The position numbers and the translations under genes are program-made. A DNA stretch of 64,000 bases from Mercenaria mercenaria (Eukaryota; Mollusca; Bivalvia; Venerida; Veneridae): NCBI RefSeq assembly GCF_021730395.1, contig NC_069376.1:13673001-13737000 (forward strand), in the 5' to 3' direction. Under the pieces are notes generated by a model that searched no databases, was not told the DNA's origin, and saw only the letters and a program-made list of their open reading frames with translations. Positions 1 to 11,746 of this stretch are shown here, piece by piece. Position 1 is the stretch's first letter; each line of letters opens with the position of its first letter.

Positions 1-360
1 GGTTTGTCAGTCGCTGATGCATCTGTGACTGTTGCTGACTCGGTAGGTTTGTCAGTCGCTGATGCATCTGTGACTGGTACTAGCTCGGTAGGTTTGTCAG
101 TCGTTGATGCATCTGTGACTGTTGCTGGCTCGGTAGGTTTGTCAGTCGTTGTTGCATCTGTGGCTGTTGCTGACTCGGTAGGTTTGTCAGTCGTTGATGC
201 ATCTGTGACTGGTGCTAGCTCGGTAGGTTTGCCAGTCGTTGGTGCATCTGCGACTGGTGTTAGCTCGGTAGGTTTGTCAGTCATTGATGCATCTGTGACT
301 GGTGCTAGCTCGGTAGGTTTGTCAGTCGCTGATGCATCTGTTATTAGTGTTGACTCGGTT
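1..360 (+). repeat. 45-bp minisatellite, 8 units
   Basis: Eight contiguous 45-bp units start at 1, 46, 91 and so on to 316. Each begins GGTTTGTCAGTC and ends GACTCGGTA or AGCTCGGTA. The unit length is a multiple of three and there is no indel, so one frame stays open through all units. The array runs off the left edge. Confidence 0.95.
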
Positions 361-435
361 ACCTTTGTCAGTGAAGTCAGACCTGAATTTGAAAAAAGAA
401 ATACTTATAGATTTTTCTGTTTACGTTCTCTTTGA
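1..435 (+). CDS. Possible 3' part of a repetitive protein (15-residue repeats)
   Basis: One plus-strand frame is open from base 1 to a stop at 433-435. It reads eight 15-residue repeats of the type GLSVVDASVTGASSV, then a non-repetitive tail of about 25 residues ending in FCLRSL. The repeats are rich in Ser, Val, Ala and Thr and carry no Cys. I recognise no family. The true start must lie left of the window; the first Leu codon is not a credible initiator. In favour of coding: the period is divisible by three, the differences between units are conservative (A/V, D/G, V/A), and no unit has a stop. Against: the tail is short and AT-rich, and 45-bp arrays can be open by chance. It could be the last exon of an extracellular repeat protein or plain minisatellite. 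Confidence 0.3.
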   Translation, partial: GLSVADASVTVADSVGLSVADASVTGTSSVGLSVVDASVTVAGSVGLSVVVASVAVADSVGLSVVDASVTGASSVGLPVVGASATGVSSVGLSVIDASVTGASSVGLSVADASVISVDSVTFVSEVRPEFEKRNTYRFFCLRSL

Positions 436-616
436 AATGTGTTTTTAATTGTTACAGTGTTTTGATTTACATTGGTATCATTTTCGAGCAGGACTTCCAG
501 GACGGGTTTTTTTTCTATTCTTTCACAGATACTGGGCCATATCTATTTTGGATATCATAAATAATAAAACCTATCAGCAGATTATGTTGAGGCACAGAAT
601 GCAACAAAGCAAATAC

Positions 617-990
617 ATAGCGGGGTCTGTTCATGAAAGATAATGGAAAGTGCAACACCCGTCACTCCCTCTAGCACCGGCTGAAGCGGAATTCCATTAC
701 ACATGTGATCCAAAAGGACCAGAAAATATAACAGCTTGACTGAATCCAAGTACGGGGAGACTTTTTACGGCCGGGCTCCCCATGGCATTTAAAAATTGCT
801 TTTGTGATACTTAATAACATTTGTTAAAAAAATGATTCGGGTTGATTGAGTCTGTTCATGAGAAGTAATGGACAATGCAACATCCCTAGCACTCCAAGCA
901 CCGATTTGAGTGTAATTCTATTACATAGGTATTGAGTGTGCTCCATGATCCCAAAAGACCAGAAGATATTACAACACTGTATGCAAGTAA
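617..990 (+). repeat. Dispersed repeat, two adjacent diverged copies
   Basis: Two related segments, about 617-750 and 846-990, share GTCTGTTCATGA, then an A/G-rich stretch, TGCAACA(C/T)CC, (C/T)CTAGCAC, GGAATTC/TAATTCTATTACA and a CC(A)AAAAGGACCAGAA-like block. A third, inverted copy lies at about 25363-25441. No TIR or coding capacity was seen. The family is unknown to me. Confidence 0.6.
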
Positions 991-1100
991 AATAAATAAA
1001 ACCAAACACATTTTGAGATGCCCATAAATAATTAACCATTAGGCTTATCATTGATATATTTCATGATTTAGGAAATCGTTACATCGAATAAAGGACACGA

Positions 1101-1306
1101 AATGATCCGCACCATGAGAAAACCAGCACAGTGCAGTCTGCTCTGGATCCATGTTGTTCGCTTTCAAAGCCTATTGCAATTAAAGAAACCGTTAGCGAAC
1201 AGTATGGATCCTGACCAGACTGCGCGGATGCGCAGGCTGGTCTGGATCCATGCTGGTCGCAAATTCGCAAATGCACCATGCTGGGTTTCTCATGGTGCGG
1301 CTCATT
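1101..1306. mobile_element. Short palindromic MITE, about 206 bp
   Basis: The left end AATGATCCGCACCATGAGAA and the reverse complement of the right end, AATGAGCCGCACCATGAGAA, form TIRs of about 24 bp. The interior is also partly palindromic around the two CTGGATCCATG-type blocks. It has no coding capacity. The form fits a non-autonomous DNA transposon. The open frames on both strands here are shadows of the palindrome. Confidence 0.75.
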
Positions 1307-1632
1307 GATAATATTCATTTTGAGAAATTTTCATTTTTTTTCTGTTTGTGGTATCAGCTCGTTTTATGATACCTCGAATGTATTTCAGGATGTCGTAAAG
1401 TACTTTAACGATATCCAAAATTATAAATTGTGATATCATTTCATACACTATATTTTACATGTCAGAGTTCATTGATATTTCAGATTCATAGTTGCTATAT
1501 ATGAAATTTTTACTATTGAATTATACACGGAACGTCGTGTTTTATGGCTTGATGTAACATGTACCGACTTTCTATTTGAAAGATACTTCTGCTATTGTTT
1601 GGTTTATACTAATTTTTGATGGAATGCATTTA

Positions 1633-1720
1633 AGTCTTTGGTGTGACGCGGCCGGGGATCGAACCCACGACCTCCCGCACTCGAAGTGGACACACTGCCA
1701 CTGAGGCTATCAAAGCGGTC
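1633..1720 (-). repeat. tRNA-derived SINE head (truncated)
   Basis: Read on the minus strand from 1720, GACCGCTTTGATAGCCTCAG leads into an A-box-like TAGCCTCAGTGG and a B box GGGTTCGATCC, then CACACCAAAGAC. The acceptor halves do not pair, so it is not a working tRNA gene. The same family is seen at 24021 (plus) and 63337 (minus). Confidence 0.7.
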
Positions 1721-2021
1721 TTCTTACTGTTATGCTGATGTTATATATAAATAAACAAATACATGTATTTAATATTTTACATCTAATTCATGTAGTACAT
1801 AGCGGGATCAAATATGTGTTTCCGTTCATATGTGACAAATATGTTATATTATACCTCTAAAGTGGCTAGTTGCATGTGTATTACATAGTAATTGAATAGA
1901 TATAAATTCAAGTAGCGGATATAAAATCTCGAGTAAAAATGTCATGTTACTTGAATGTGAGAGTACATACAACGCTTACTGTCACTAGCCCTAACCCTAT
2001 ATAGGCATATATCAAACACGC

Positions 2022-2468
2022 TTAAAGGCACTGACCTACAGATTTGGCTAAAAAGTAATCTTTCTTTCAAATTGAAGTTTGGTCATATTATGAACATGAA
2101 AATATGAGTTTTTGTTCCTAAAATAAGTTAAAAATTCCAATTTCAAGAATAAAAAATACGACCGCGGAGGGAATCGAATCCCGTATCGCCGCGGCAATAA
2201 AGACATTTTACCATCGTCGTAACCAATAGTGCTATAGCGGAAGTAGTAAATTATGACTTCAAAATACAGATACATTGTATTTATAATTGAAACAGTTTAC
2301 CTGGAGTAAAGGATTTTCATTGTAAAAAAGTAGTAATAACCTGAGCAAATTCTCATGTTTCCGTATTGTCAGTAATTAAGTTTTAAAGCCTTCTTAAGAA
2401 ATAGAGCATTTATTTCCAGAAATCTAAAAAAAAATGTTTTCGAACGTTCTGGAGGCCAGTCCCTTTAA
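2022..2468 (-). mobile_element. TIR element with internal tRNA-like promoter
   Basis: The ends are TTAAAGGCACTGACCTACAG (from 2022) and, reverse complemented, TTAAAGGGACTGGCCTCCAG (ending 2468). They are near-perfect TIRs of 20 bp beginning with TTAA, which may be a TTAA target duplication of the piggyBac kind. The interior (minus strand) has a tRNA-like segment around 2160-2235 with GGGATTCGATTCCC as B box. A rearranged relative lies at 54842-55790. Confidence 0.75.
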
Positions 2469-3744
2469 ATCATAAATGTTGTAGCCGTAGCTTTCAACCT
2501 ACGGTGGTTATTTAACAAGGTGGGTTTTAAATTATAACACACTAAATAGTTGTTCTTTTTTCTATATAAAATTGACCTATTTCCAATGGCCGCAGCACAC
2601 ATAAAAATTCTACCTTGAAGAAAATTTGATTTTATCATTATCCCCAAATTTAACAGGTTAGCACATAAAACTGTGAAAATAAAGGATATATTGTATATAA
2701 AACTACAGTGGAAAGGTGTTCTTAAATGCTCCTAAAATGCCTCGGAATGCAGAAAATGAAGCACTAAAAATCAAAATTTTCCGGGGAGGGGGAGGGAGGG
2801 GTCGGACCCCCTCTGAGAAAATAAGCTGGATGCGCATGGGTGGTGTATAATCTAAGTTTTCATGAAAAATTTTGTCATGTTGTTTGACATTGTTAAGCAT
2901 AGATATGTCATATGCTTTTAGCAAAAAGAAAAATGCCAAGAAAATAAGGAAAATAGCTCTACAGAGCAAAAAAATAATAATAATAAAATTAAAAAAAAAC
3001 AAAAAAACTGAAGACTATTCGTTTACAATTTAGTAATATAGTAGGATCTGACCTACCTTTTACGGTATAACTAGGAATTATGTAATATTATACAAATGTC
3101 ATCTTGAAAGGAGAAGAATACTATCTATAATAAGATGGTGAGGAGAAGAGAGCTTGGCTATCGTACCTCAAGTAAATTTCCTGGGTGTGTTTGTAATGGG
3201 TCTAAAACGTTCATTGCAACAATATTGCATTATCTCGTTGTTTTAATATCAGGGGAGTGAACGAGGAGAGTCCTCGCCCCTGGGATTTCTATTTGGGTAG
3301 CACGATCCGACACAAACAAATTAAGAAGCTTTTAACAAGTAAGTATTGCCCATAAGTATTGACCTGGCACTCATTAATCTTCGCTAAGATTTTCGGGCGT
3401 TTTCGTTAATTTACGCAATATTAGTATCCTGAAAGTATCTACATTACTAAAGTAACATGCAAATTTGATCGATGAAACGGTTGCGTAGAGGTAAAGTGTC
3501 TGACTTCCACGCACGCACGTTCGAAATCACTTACTGAATAGAGCTTTTTTTTTCTTCAATTTATCGTATTGTAATGCTATCGTTTATATTAATTTATGTA
3601 TCATATTTCTTGAATTTTAATCTTTTTCTCTTGTTATATTTTCTCTGGAACGCTGGTTACAGGTAATATGTATTTTTATCTAAGATACTTTTAAAACATT
3701 TTAATACCACTTGTTTTAACGTGTAACTATGATTACTCTTAAAA
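2469..3744. other. No gene seen
   Basis: AT-rich spacer. Around 2770-2840 is a G-rich/C-rich block (GGACCCCCTCTGAGAAAA) of the kind left by degraded transposons. A weak tRNA-like piece lies near 3480-3535 (CACGTTCGAAATC). No supported coding sequence. Confidence 0.6.
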
Positions 3745-4680
3745 AACAAGAGCACCGCCTTGCGGGTGCTGACGCTCATCTGATTTTTTTTGTGTAATAG
3801 AAATATTGTCCTACCCATGATTTTCTAAGTCTAAAAAGGGCCATCATTCTTGCAAAAAGCAGGATAGAGTTATGTTTCTTGATGTTCAGTGTCCACTTAT
3901 GATGGTGAAAAACTGTTGCAAGTTTTAAAGCAATAGCTTTGATAGTTTATGAGAAAAGTTGACTTAAACATAATACTCAACCAAGAAAATGATTTTCTAA
4001 GTCCAAAAGGGGCAATAATTATTGCAAAAAGCAGGATGGAGTTATGTTGCTTGCTGTACAGGGTCAGCTTATGATGGTCAACAAGTGTTGCAAGTTTCAA
4101 AGCAATAGCTTTGATAGTTTAAGAGAAAAAGTTGACCTAAACATAAAACTTAACCAAGAAATCTGATATTTTCTAAGTCCAAAAGGGGCCATAAATCTTG
4201 CAAAAAGCAGGATGGAGTTATGTTTCTTGCTGTACAGGGTCAACTTATGATGGTGAACAAGTGTTGCAAGTTTTAAAGCAATAGCTTTGATAGTTTAGGA
4301 TAAAAGCTGACCTAAACATAAAACTTAACCAGAAAACTGATTTTCTAAGTCCAAAAGGGGCAATAAATCTTGCAAAAAGCAAGATGGAGTTATGTTTCTT
4401 GATGTACGGGTCAAAATGATTAAACATTATTTACCAGTTTAAAGCATGTACTTTGATATTTAGGAAAAAGTTGACCTAAACATAAAACTTAACCAAGAAA
4501 TCTGAATATTTTCTAAGTACAATAAGGGGCGTCATAATCTTCAAAAAGCAAGATAGTTATGTTTCTGCTATTGGGTACAGCTTATGTAGGTGAACAAGTA
4601 TTCCAGTCAAGCAATAGCTTATAGTTTAGAGAAAAGCTGACCTAAAAATAAATTACAGGCAACGCGATCATGTACGGACC
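3745..4680 (+). mobile_element. Tandem-core (pearl/HINE-like) element 1
   Basis: The head is AACAAG then a stem-loop AGCACCGCCTTGCGGGTGCT and GACGCTCATCTGA. About five degenerating units of about 170 bp follow, each with TTTCTAAGTCCAAAAGGGGC, a GCAAAAAGCAGGATGGAGTT block and CAATAGCTTTGATAGTTTA. The last units are worn and the 3' end is unclear. The architecture matches the oyster pearl elements and Helitron-derived non-autonomous elements from memory; no helicase gene is present. Confidence 0.7.
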
Positions 4681-5176
4681 ACCGAAACTTAATTTTTTTA
4701 TCAGGAATTAATACGAGATATAGTTCAAAAGGGGGGAGTAGGTCCCGAGGTCAGAATCACATTACAGACAATTAATGCCAGTTAACCGATAAATTCAAGT
4801 GCATATTGATAATGTTTTCATATTTATTAAATAAGTAAATTTGAGACGTGTACAACAAAGAAAGATGTGGATCACATTTGCTTTACATAAAAACCATTTA
4901 CTGTGGTAATAATTATTATATGATAGGATATAAAACGTTTTTCCAAACCGCTTACTATGAATTAGAAAATAAAGTATTCTAATACAACCCTATTTGTTTT
5001 CCTATTTAACAAAGAAGGCTAAAAATCGTGCGTTATTTAACAAATAAACCATGCCTTCGAGTGATTTGTCGTCTAATTTACCACGGTTCGGAGTTCAGAT
5101 GCGTAGGAATTAAACCACGAGGACATAGAAGGCTGCGGGTCAAAATTAGTGTACATGTATATTCTTTGTTATTTTT
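4681..5176. other. No gene seen
   Basis: AT-rich spacer between two tandem-core elements. Only short open frames without recognisable motifs. Confidence 0.5.
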
Positions 5177-6615
5177 AGCTCGACTATTCGAAGAATAAGT
5201 AGAGCTATCCTACTCACCACGGCGTCGGCGTCACACCTTGGTTAAGTTTTTCGTACTAGTCCACATTTTGACAAAGTCTTTTCAGATAAAGCTTTGAAAC
5301 TTTCAACACTTGTTAACCATCACCATGTCCAGTTGTAGGCAAGAGTACATAACTCTGTCAAGCATTTTGACTGAATTATGGCCCCTTTTGACTTAGAAAT
5401 CTTGGTTAAGTTTTTCGTACCAGTTCATATTTTGACAAAGTCTTTTGAGATAAAGCTTTGAAACTTTCAACACTTGTTTACAATCAACATGTCCAGTCAT
5501 AGGCAAGAGTACAAAACTCTGTCAAGCATTTTGACTGAATTATGGCCCCTTTTGACTTAGAAATCTTGGTTAAGTTTTTCGTACCAGTTCATATTTTGAC
5601 AAAGTCTTTTGAGATAAAGCTTTGAAACTTTCAACACTTGTTTACCATCAACATATCCAGTCATAGGCAAGAGTACAAAACTCTGTCAAGCATTTTGACT
5701 GAATTATGGCCCCTTTTGACTTAGAAATCTTGGTTAAGTTTTTCGTACCAGTTCATATTTTGACAAAGTCTTTTGAGATAAAGCTTTGAAACTTTCAACA
5801 CTTGTTTACCATCAACATGTCCAGTCATAGGCAAGAGTACAAAACTCTGTCAAGCATTTTGGTTGAATTATGGCCCCTTTTGACTTAGAAATCTTGGTCA
5901 AGTTTTTCGTACCAGTTTATATTTTGTGTAAAGTGTTTGACACATGGCTTTGAACCTTTTATAACTTGTTCAGTATAATAGTCTCTATCATAAGGCAAGA
6001 GTATATAACTCTGTGATCTTTTTTGACTGAATTATGGCCCTTTCTGAACTTGGAAATTGGTTTTGTTTTGTATATATTCATGTTTTGTCAAGACTATTTG
6101 GCATATGGCTGTTAAACTTTAAACACTTGTTTATCATTATGATTATCATCTGTAGGCAAGAGTACATAACCTGACAACTATTTTGGCTGGATTATGGCCC
6201 TTTTTGGACTTTGAAATTTGTTCAGTTTTTCTTACAAGTCAGAGTTTTTTTCAAAAATATATTTGAACTGTGGCTTTGAAACTTTTAACACTAGTTTATC
6301 AACATGATTTCCATCTGTAGCTAAGAGTACATAACTCTGTCAACTATTTTGTCTGAATTATGGTCCTTTTTGGACTTGGAAATTAGTTAAAGTTTTCATA
6401 CAAGTCCATATTTTGCCTAACATATAACTTAACATACTTGATATCATGGTAACACATTGCCATTAGTGCAAGACTAATGGAAATCCACAAATACAGGAAC
6501 ATTTTTTGTTTAATCCATTTTTTGTTTTGTCTGAAAATCTATGGAAATATTTTGACCCCCTTCTTCAGTCAATTCTTCGAATAGTCGAGCGCGCTGTCAT
6601 CCGACAGCTCTTGTT
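5177..6615 (-). mobile_element. Tandem-core element 2 (minus)
   Basis: On the minus strand it starts at 6615 with AACAAG, a stem-loop GAGCTGTCGGATGACAGC and GCGCTCGACTATTCG. It ends at 5177 in CTTATTCTTCGAATAGTCGAGCT, so its ends also form subterminal inverted repeats around CGACTATTCGAAGAAT. The core is about seven units of about 165 bp, each with CTTGGTTAAGTTTTTCGTAC, GCAAGAGTAC and GAATTATGGCCCCTTTTGAC. The units at 5340-5880 are almost identical; those towards 6400 are worn. Confidence 0.8.
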
Positions 6616-7584
6616 CATAATAATCTTACACTCTGTGATTAACACTCATTCATTTTAAATATAAAATGTCTTAATACGACAAATTGGAAAATATCAAACA
6701 AAAAACAGCAGGCAATTGTGAAACATTGTACTTACCTATTACACAGATTCCAATAATTGGATAAAACAAGACACATTTACTCGACATCATTGTATTTTAG
6801 ATAGTACGTACCAGTGAATGAATACATAAATTTGAAGTAATTAAATATGATACAGGTTTGTGTGCGTATGAAATGTAAACAAGGATTTATCGTAAATATT
6901 AATGCGCAAATGCACTGAAAAGGTGGACGCATTTATCTCTTGGAAACTATTAGTTTTTTCATGAATTTTAAACCACATGTGCTTGTGTCGAGGGTAATGT
7001 AAAACAAAGAGTGTTATTTTCCGTTGACGAAATGATTTTTGGTTACCACTAATTCTTCCCTACTCTGTAGTAGCATAAAGAGATTTTAAACAGATACTAA
7101 ACAGTATAATTTGATCATAATATTAGCAGATCTATCGTACTTTGATACCACGCCAATGCCCCAACACGGCAAAGTACCGCGACGATACGAAAAATACGGT
7201 TTTTGTCATATTTGCGCGCTAGTTTGTCGTTTTGGCGCGCTAGTTGTCATTTTAGCGAGCTAATTTGTCGTGTTGGTGCTCTTCAAATGCGCTCGAACTT
7301 AAACACATTACTCCTCGTTAAAAATCATTCGAATTGAAAAGTAAACATTTCACCTTGACCTTCAAACATTCACAACATTGTCCAATTTTGGTTATAACGT
7401 TTTTCATATCTTTAATGATACCTTTAAAACAACAGACAATCAAAGGGCAAACACTTATGAATTTTAAAAACATAATTTACTTTTCAACTACACAGTCACA
7501 ACACATTTCTTTGTAGTATTGAACATACAGGTACTGGAATTCAAAAGAATCTGCCCCAGATATACGGAGCCTTCTATAAGTAAA
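6616..7584. other. No gene seen
   Basis: AT-rich spacer. Around 7205-7275 is a small tandem repeat of TTTGCGCGCTAGTTTGTCGT-type units. No supported gene. Confidence 0.5.
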
Positions 7585-8797
7585 ACAAGAGGGCCATGAT
7601 GGCCCTGTATCGCTCACCTGAGTACCATTGCTCAAAATGATATGATCAAGTTTTGACATAGAGCACATAGGCAAATACATTTTAACAAGATTTGAACAAA
7701 TTTTGTAGAGGTCCACTAGGCAATGCTACATGTCAAATATTAAAGATCTAGGCTTTCTGGTTTATTTTTAGAAAATTTGGAAGATTTTTCTATCTACAAT
7801 CAAGTAACCCCATGGGGCGGGGTCATGATTTGAATAAATTTTGTAGAAGTCTACTAGGCAATGCTACATGTCAAATATCTAAGATCTAGGCCTTCTGGTT
7901 TATTTTTAGAAATTTATGGAAGATTTTCCTATGTAAAATCAAGTGACCCCTGGGACGGGGTCTATCTTGATCCCAGGGGTCATGATTTGAACAAATTTTG
8001 TAGAGGTCCACTACGCAATGCTACATGTCAAATATCTAAGCTCTAGGCCTTCTGGTTTATTTTTAGAAAATTTTTGAAGATTTTCCTATGTAAAATCAAG
8101 TGACCCCTGGGGCGGGGTCAATTTTGACCCCGGGGGTCACGATTTGAACAAATTTTGTAGAGGTCCACTAAGCAATGCTACATGTCAAATATCTAAGATC
8201 TAGGCCTTCTGGTTTATTTTTAGAATTTTTTTGAAGATTTTCCTATGTTAAATCAAGTGACCCCTGGGGCAGGGTCAATTTTGATCCTTGGGTCATGATT
8301 TGAACAAACTTGGTAGAGGTCCATTAGGCAATGCTTCACACCAAATATCTAAGCTCTAGGTCTTCTGGTTTTTGAGGAGAAGATTTTTTAAGATTTTCCT
8401 ATGTAAAATCAAGTGACCCCTGGGGCGGGGTCAGTTTTGACCCCGGGGTCATGACTTGAACAAACTTGGTAGAGGTCCACTAGGAAATGCTTCACACCAA
8501 ATATCTAAGCTCTAGGGCTTCTGGTTTTTGAGAAGAAGATTTTTAAAGTTTTTGCTTTCGGGTTGCCATGGCAACCAGAGTTCTGCATGGAATCAAATCA
8601 TTGAATATTTTTTGAAGAGCTTCACCCAAGGAACATTCCTGTGAAGTTTGGTTAAAATTGGCCCAGTGGTTTATGAGGAGATGTCGTTTGAAGTAAAAGT
8701 TTACGGACGACGGACGGACGGATGGACGGGCGACGGACGCCGGACGAAATGCGATCACAAAAGCTCACCTTGTCACTCTGTGACAGGTGAGCTAAAA
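7585..8797 (+). mobile_element. Tandem-core element 3
   Basis: The head is ACAAGAGGGCCATGATGGCC (stem-loop) followed by CTGTATCGCTCACCTGAGT. The core is about five units of about 155 bp with GTGACCCCTGGGGCGGGGTC, then TAGAGGTCCACTA and a CTAGGCCTTCTGGTTT block. The tail has a run of CGGACG repeats and a terminal hairpin AGCTCACCTTGTCAC / GTGACAGGTGAGCT. No coding capacity. Confidence 0.85.
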
Positions 8798-8941
8798 ACT
8801 AATACATGTATGAGAATCGGGAAGGGTAGATCTAGACATAACGATTAGCTTCCGTATTGATTATTAACTTCTTTTTTTTTTATTTTTATCATATTTGAAG
8901 GCTCTTTGTTATACATAAAATAAAACAAGCATATCTTTTTA

Positions 8942-8972
8942 ACACACGCACACGCACACGCACACGCACACA
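8942..8972. repeat. CACACG microsatellite
   Basis: About five contiguous ACACGC hexamers. Confidence 0.8.
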
Positions 8973-8989
8973 GTTAGGTCGGGCTACAA

Positions 8990-9772
8990 ATTATCTCAAG
9001 ACTTCATATACAGCCATTCCCACAATGTTAATTTTCATCTTTTTTTTAAATGGCATGAGTAACAACAAGACAGTCTGAAAGACAGCTAAATTCCCCGCCA
9101 CTGTTATGGATAGTGAAAAAGTAAACTTTTGACCTTTAGCTGTGACCTTGACCTTGAACTGATATGGCTGACTCATGAATTCTGCATAACGTCTTGATAA
9201 AGTGATCATTTGACCCAAGTTTTATGAAAATCCTCCAAGGTGTTTAGGAAATACAGAGCTAAAACCTTTGACCTTGAGCTGTGACCTTGACCTTGAGTTG
9301 ACGTGGCTGACTCATGAGCTTTTGATGAGGTGATCATTTGACCAAAGTTTGATGAAAACCCTTCAAGGGGTTTAGGAGATACAGAGTGGACACAAAATGG
9401 AAGGCTCAAACCTTTGACCCTCAGTTGTGACATTGACCTTGAGCCGGCATGGTTGACTCACGGATTCTGCACACCCTCTTGGTGAGGTGATCATTTAATC
9501 CAAGTTTCATAATTATCCTTCAAGAGGTTTAAGAGATACAGAGCGGTCACAAAATGGAAGGCTCAAACTTTTGACCTTGAGTTGTGACCTTGACCTTTAG
9601 CCGACATGGCTGACACATGGGTTCTGCACATCGTCTTGAAGAGGTGATCATTTGACCCAAGTTTCATGAAAATCCTTCAAGGAGTTTAGGAGATACAGAG
9701 CGGACACAAAATGTAACGGAAGGACGGACGGAGACCATTCCTATAACCCCCACCACTTGTGGCGGGGGATTA
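8990..9772 (+). mobile_element. Tandem-core element 4 (headless)
   Basis: About five units of about 140 bp share GTGACCTTGACCTTGA, GGTGATCATTTGACC, a GTTTAGGAGATACAGAG block and CAAAATGGAAGG. The tail is GACGGACGGAGACC followed by a hairpin CCCCCACCACTTGTGGCGGGGG. No ACAAGAG head is visible, so the 5' end is probably lost. Confidence 0.7.
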
Positions 9773-11746
9773 AATATATGCAATTCAGATTTTAGAATTC
9801 CCGCTTTAAAAATTTCAGAAAATAGTCTCTTGTGGAGTTTATGTAGTCAAAAAATATCCCCACCCTTCATACCGGACCGAATGACATACTGGTTAGAGCG
9901 TTCGCCCCTCAGTCGAGCGGTCATAGGTTTGGTGTCCGCTACATTCACTCTAGTGTGCCTAATATTTTTTCAATGGGACAGTAGTAAATTGTTGACGAAA
10001 ACTGGCGTAAAACCCCAAAACAAGCAATAATTATTCCCGTATAATGCTGACTTTCAAGTTGGTCGAAATATGCACATTATAAACGAATTGAAATTAAAAG
10101 TCACATGAAAGTGTACAGACATAAAAAAAATAAGTTGATAACCAATATTTGTGTTGGGTTTATGCCGTTTCTCAACAACCTTAAATTATGTCACGGCGGC
10201 CTGCTTACACAACCTGTCTTTATAGTTTCTAACCAGTAGGCATTCTCCGTAAAGAAGGGGCAATTTTCCCACTTCACGGAACGCTGTAGCTAGTCGGGCT
10301 CGAACTAACAACTCCAGATTCCGGGGAAAATTGTATTTGAAACCAATTAAAAATGCAACAAGTCGTTCAATAAATGCTGCAAGTAAATCCTACAAACAGA
10401 CAGTGTGAACTTGGTTGAAAAATCTCGCTCATTTTACAGTAACATAAATTTATATATGATAACTTTAGTTTTTTTAAAAAAATCTATGGGCCAGTTTTTA
10501 CACACTACTCAGACATTTCGCCCGCCAACAATTATTTCCTAGAAAAAAAATCATCGTAAAAACGAGAACGTCACAATCAAATAGGAAGAGGCTAAAACGA
10601 TTTTTCGCCATTTGCGTAAAAAGTGTGCAGCTCATTACATCTTCTTTTTCTATAGTTAATGGTAAAATATTGCTGTATTTTTTCTTTTAAAAAAGCAAAG
10701 GAATTCGATTCCATTGTCGAGCTTGAAACAAATTAAATTTTCTTCAGAAAACTAGCAACGTCTGAATTTCTTTAAATTTCATAATCATGATTATCTCAGA
10801 CCTTTGGCAGTCATTTAAAATGACCAGACAGAGCAACTGGAAAATGTAAAACGAAAAACAGTTTCTGAAACAATATACTCACTTATACCGATTATTCCCG
10901 TAAAAACACACCAGAAAAATATTGATATCATTTTTGTGCTCTTAGCGCTACGAACTGCTCGTACATGACAAAACTGAATAAATATGTCGACTTAAAACCG
11001 GATGAATTCTCAAAAACTCTAATACCACTCAAAAACCCGATTTACGGAGAAAGATTATTTCAAAATCCCGTTTCCTTTTTCTTTTCCAGTTACAATTCAT
11101 TTCATAATGTTTTGTTAGATGACGAAAGTTATAACAAGAACACCAAGGATTTAAACTAGGGAAGGACGCTACAAGAAATATTTTCCGTTGGTTTATAATT
11201 TCCCAAATATCTAGAATTACTGTCAGGAGTAAAGCAGATTCTAACTTTTAAAACTGATATTTTGTTACGATTTTTTTTCCAACTTTTCAGATCTTGTGTA
11301 GCTCTGGAGGCTAGATCTGATCACACATTGAAGTTTGGTAGTATATGTTTAAAATCACCACTTGCTGGATACAGTTCGTGAGATGTATAGGTACATGTAC
11401 CCACATTACATTTTTAATATATCAAAAATATAAAATAGTTAAAGCTTATGTGTTTAGAAGTAGTCAAGTAACATTTTTTGGCCTTTGACAGACGGACGGA
11501 CATGGAGACAGACGGACGGGTAGACAGACAGAGAAACAGACGGAGGGGGCGACAGACGGAAAGAAAGACAGACGGACAGGAGACAGCCGGAGGGGAAAGC
11601 TTCAAATTTTGAGGATAATGAGGGAAGATATAAAATTGAAACTTCGAGTTAAATCAATGATATACACGTGCCACTAACATTGTCGGTAAACAGTGGAATA
11701 ATTATTTTTCGCCATATTTAATAAACAGGTTGTTAATCTTCTAAAT
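9773..11746. other. No gene seen; two degraded tRNA-like pieces
   Basis: Around 9886-9965 (plus) and 10250-10330 (minus) are tRNA-like remnants, with A-box-like CTGGTTAGAGCG and B-box-like TTCGAGCCCGA. Around 11480-11590 is a GACAGACGG-rich simple repeat. No supported gene. Confidence 0.5.

Noticed and set aside
1102-1318. Open frames on both strands around the MITE
   Set aside because: Mirror-image frames from a palindromic element.
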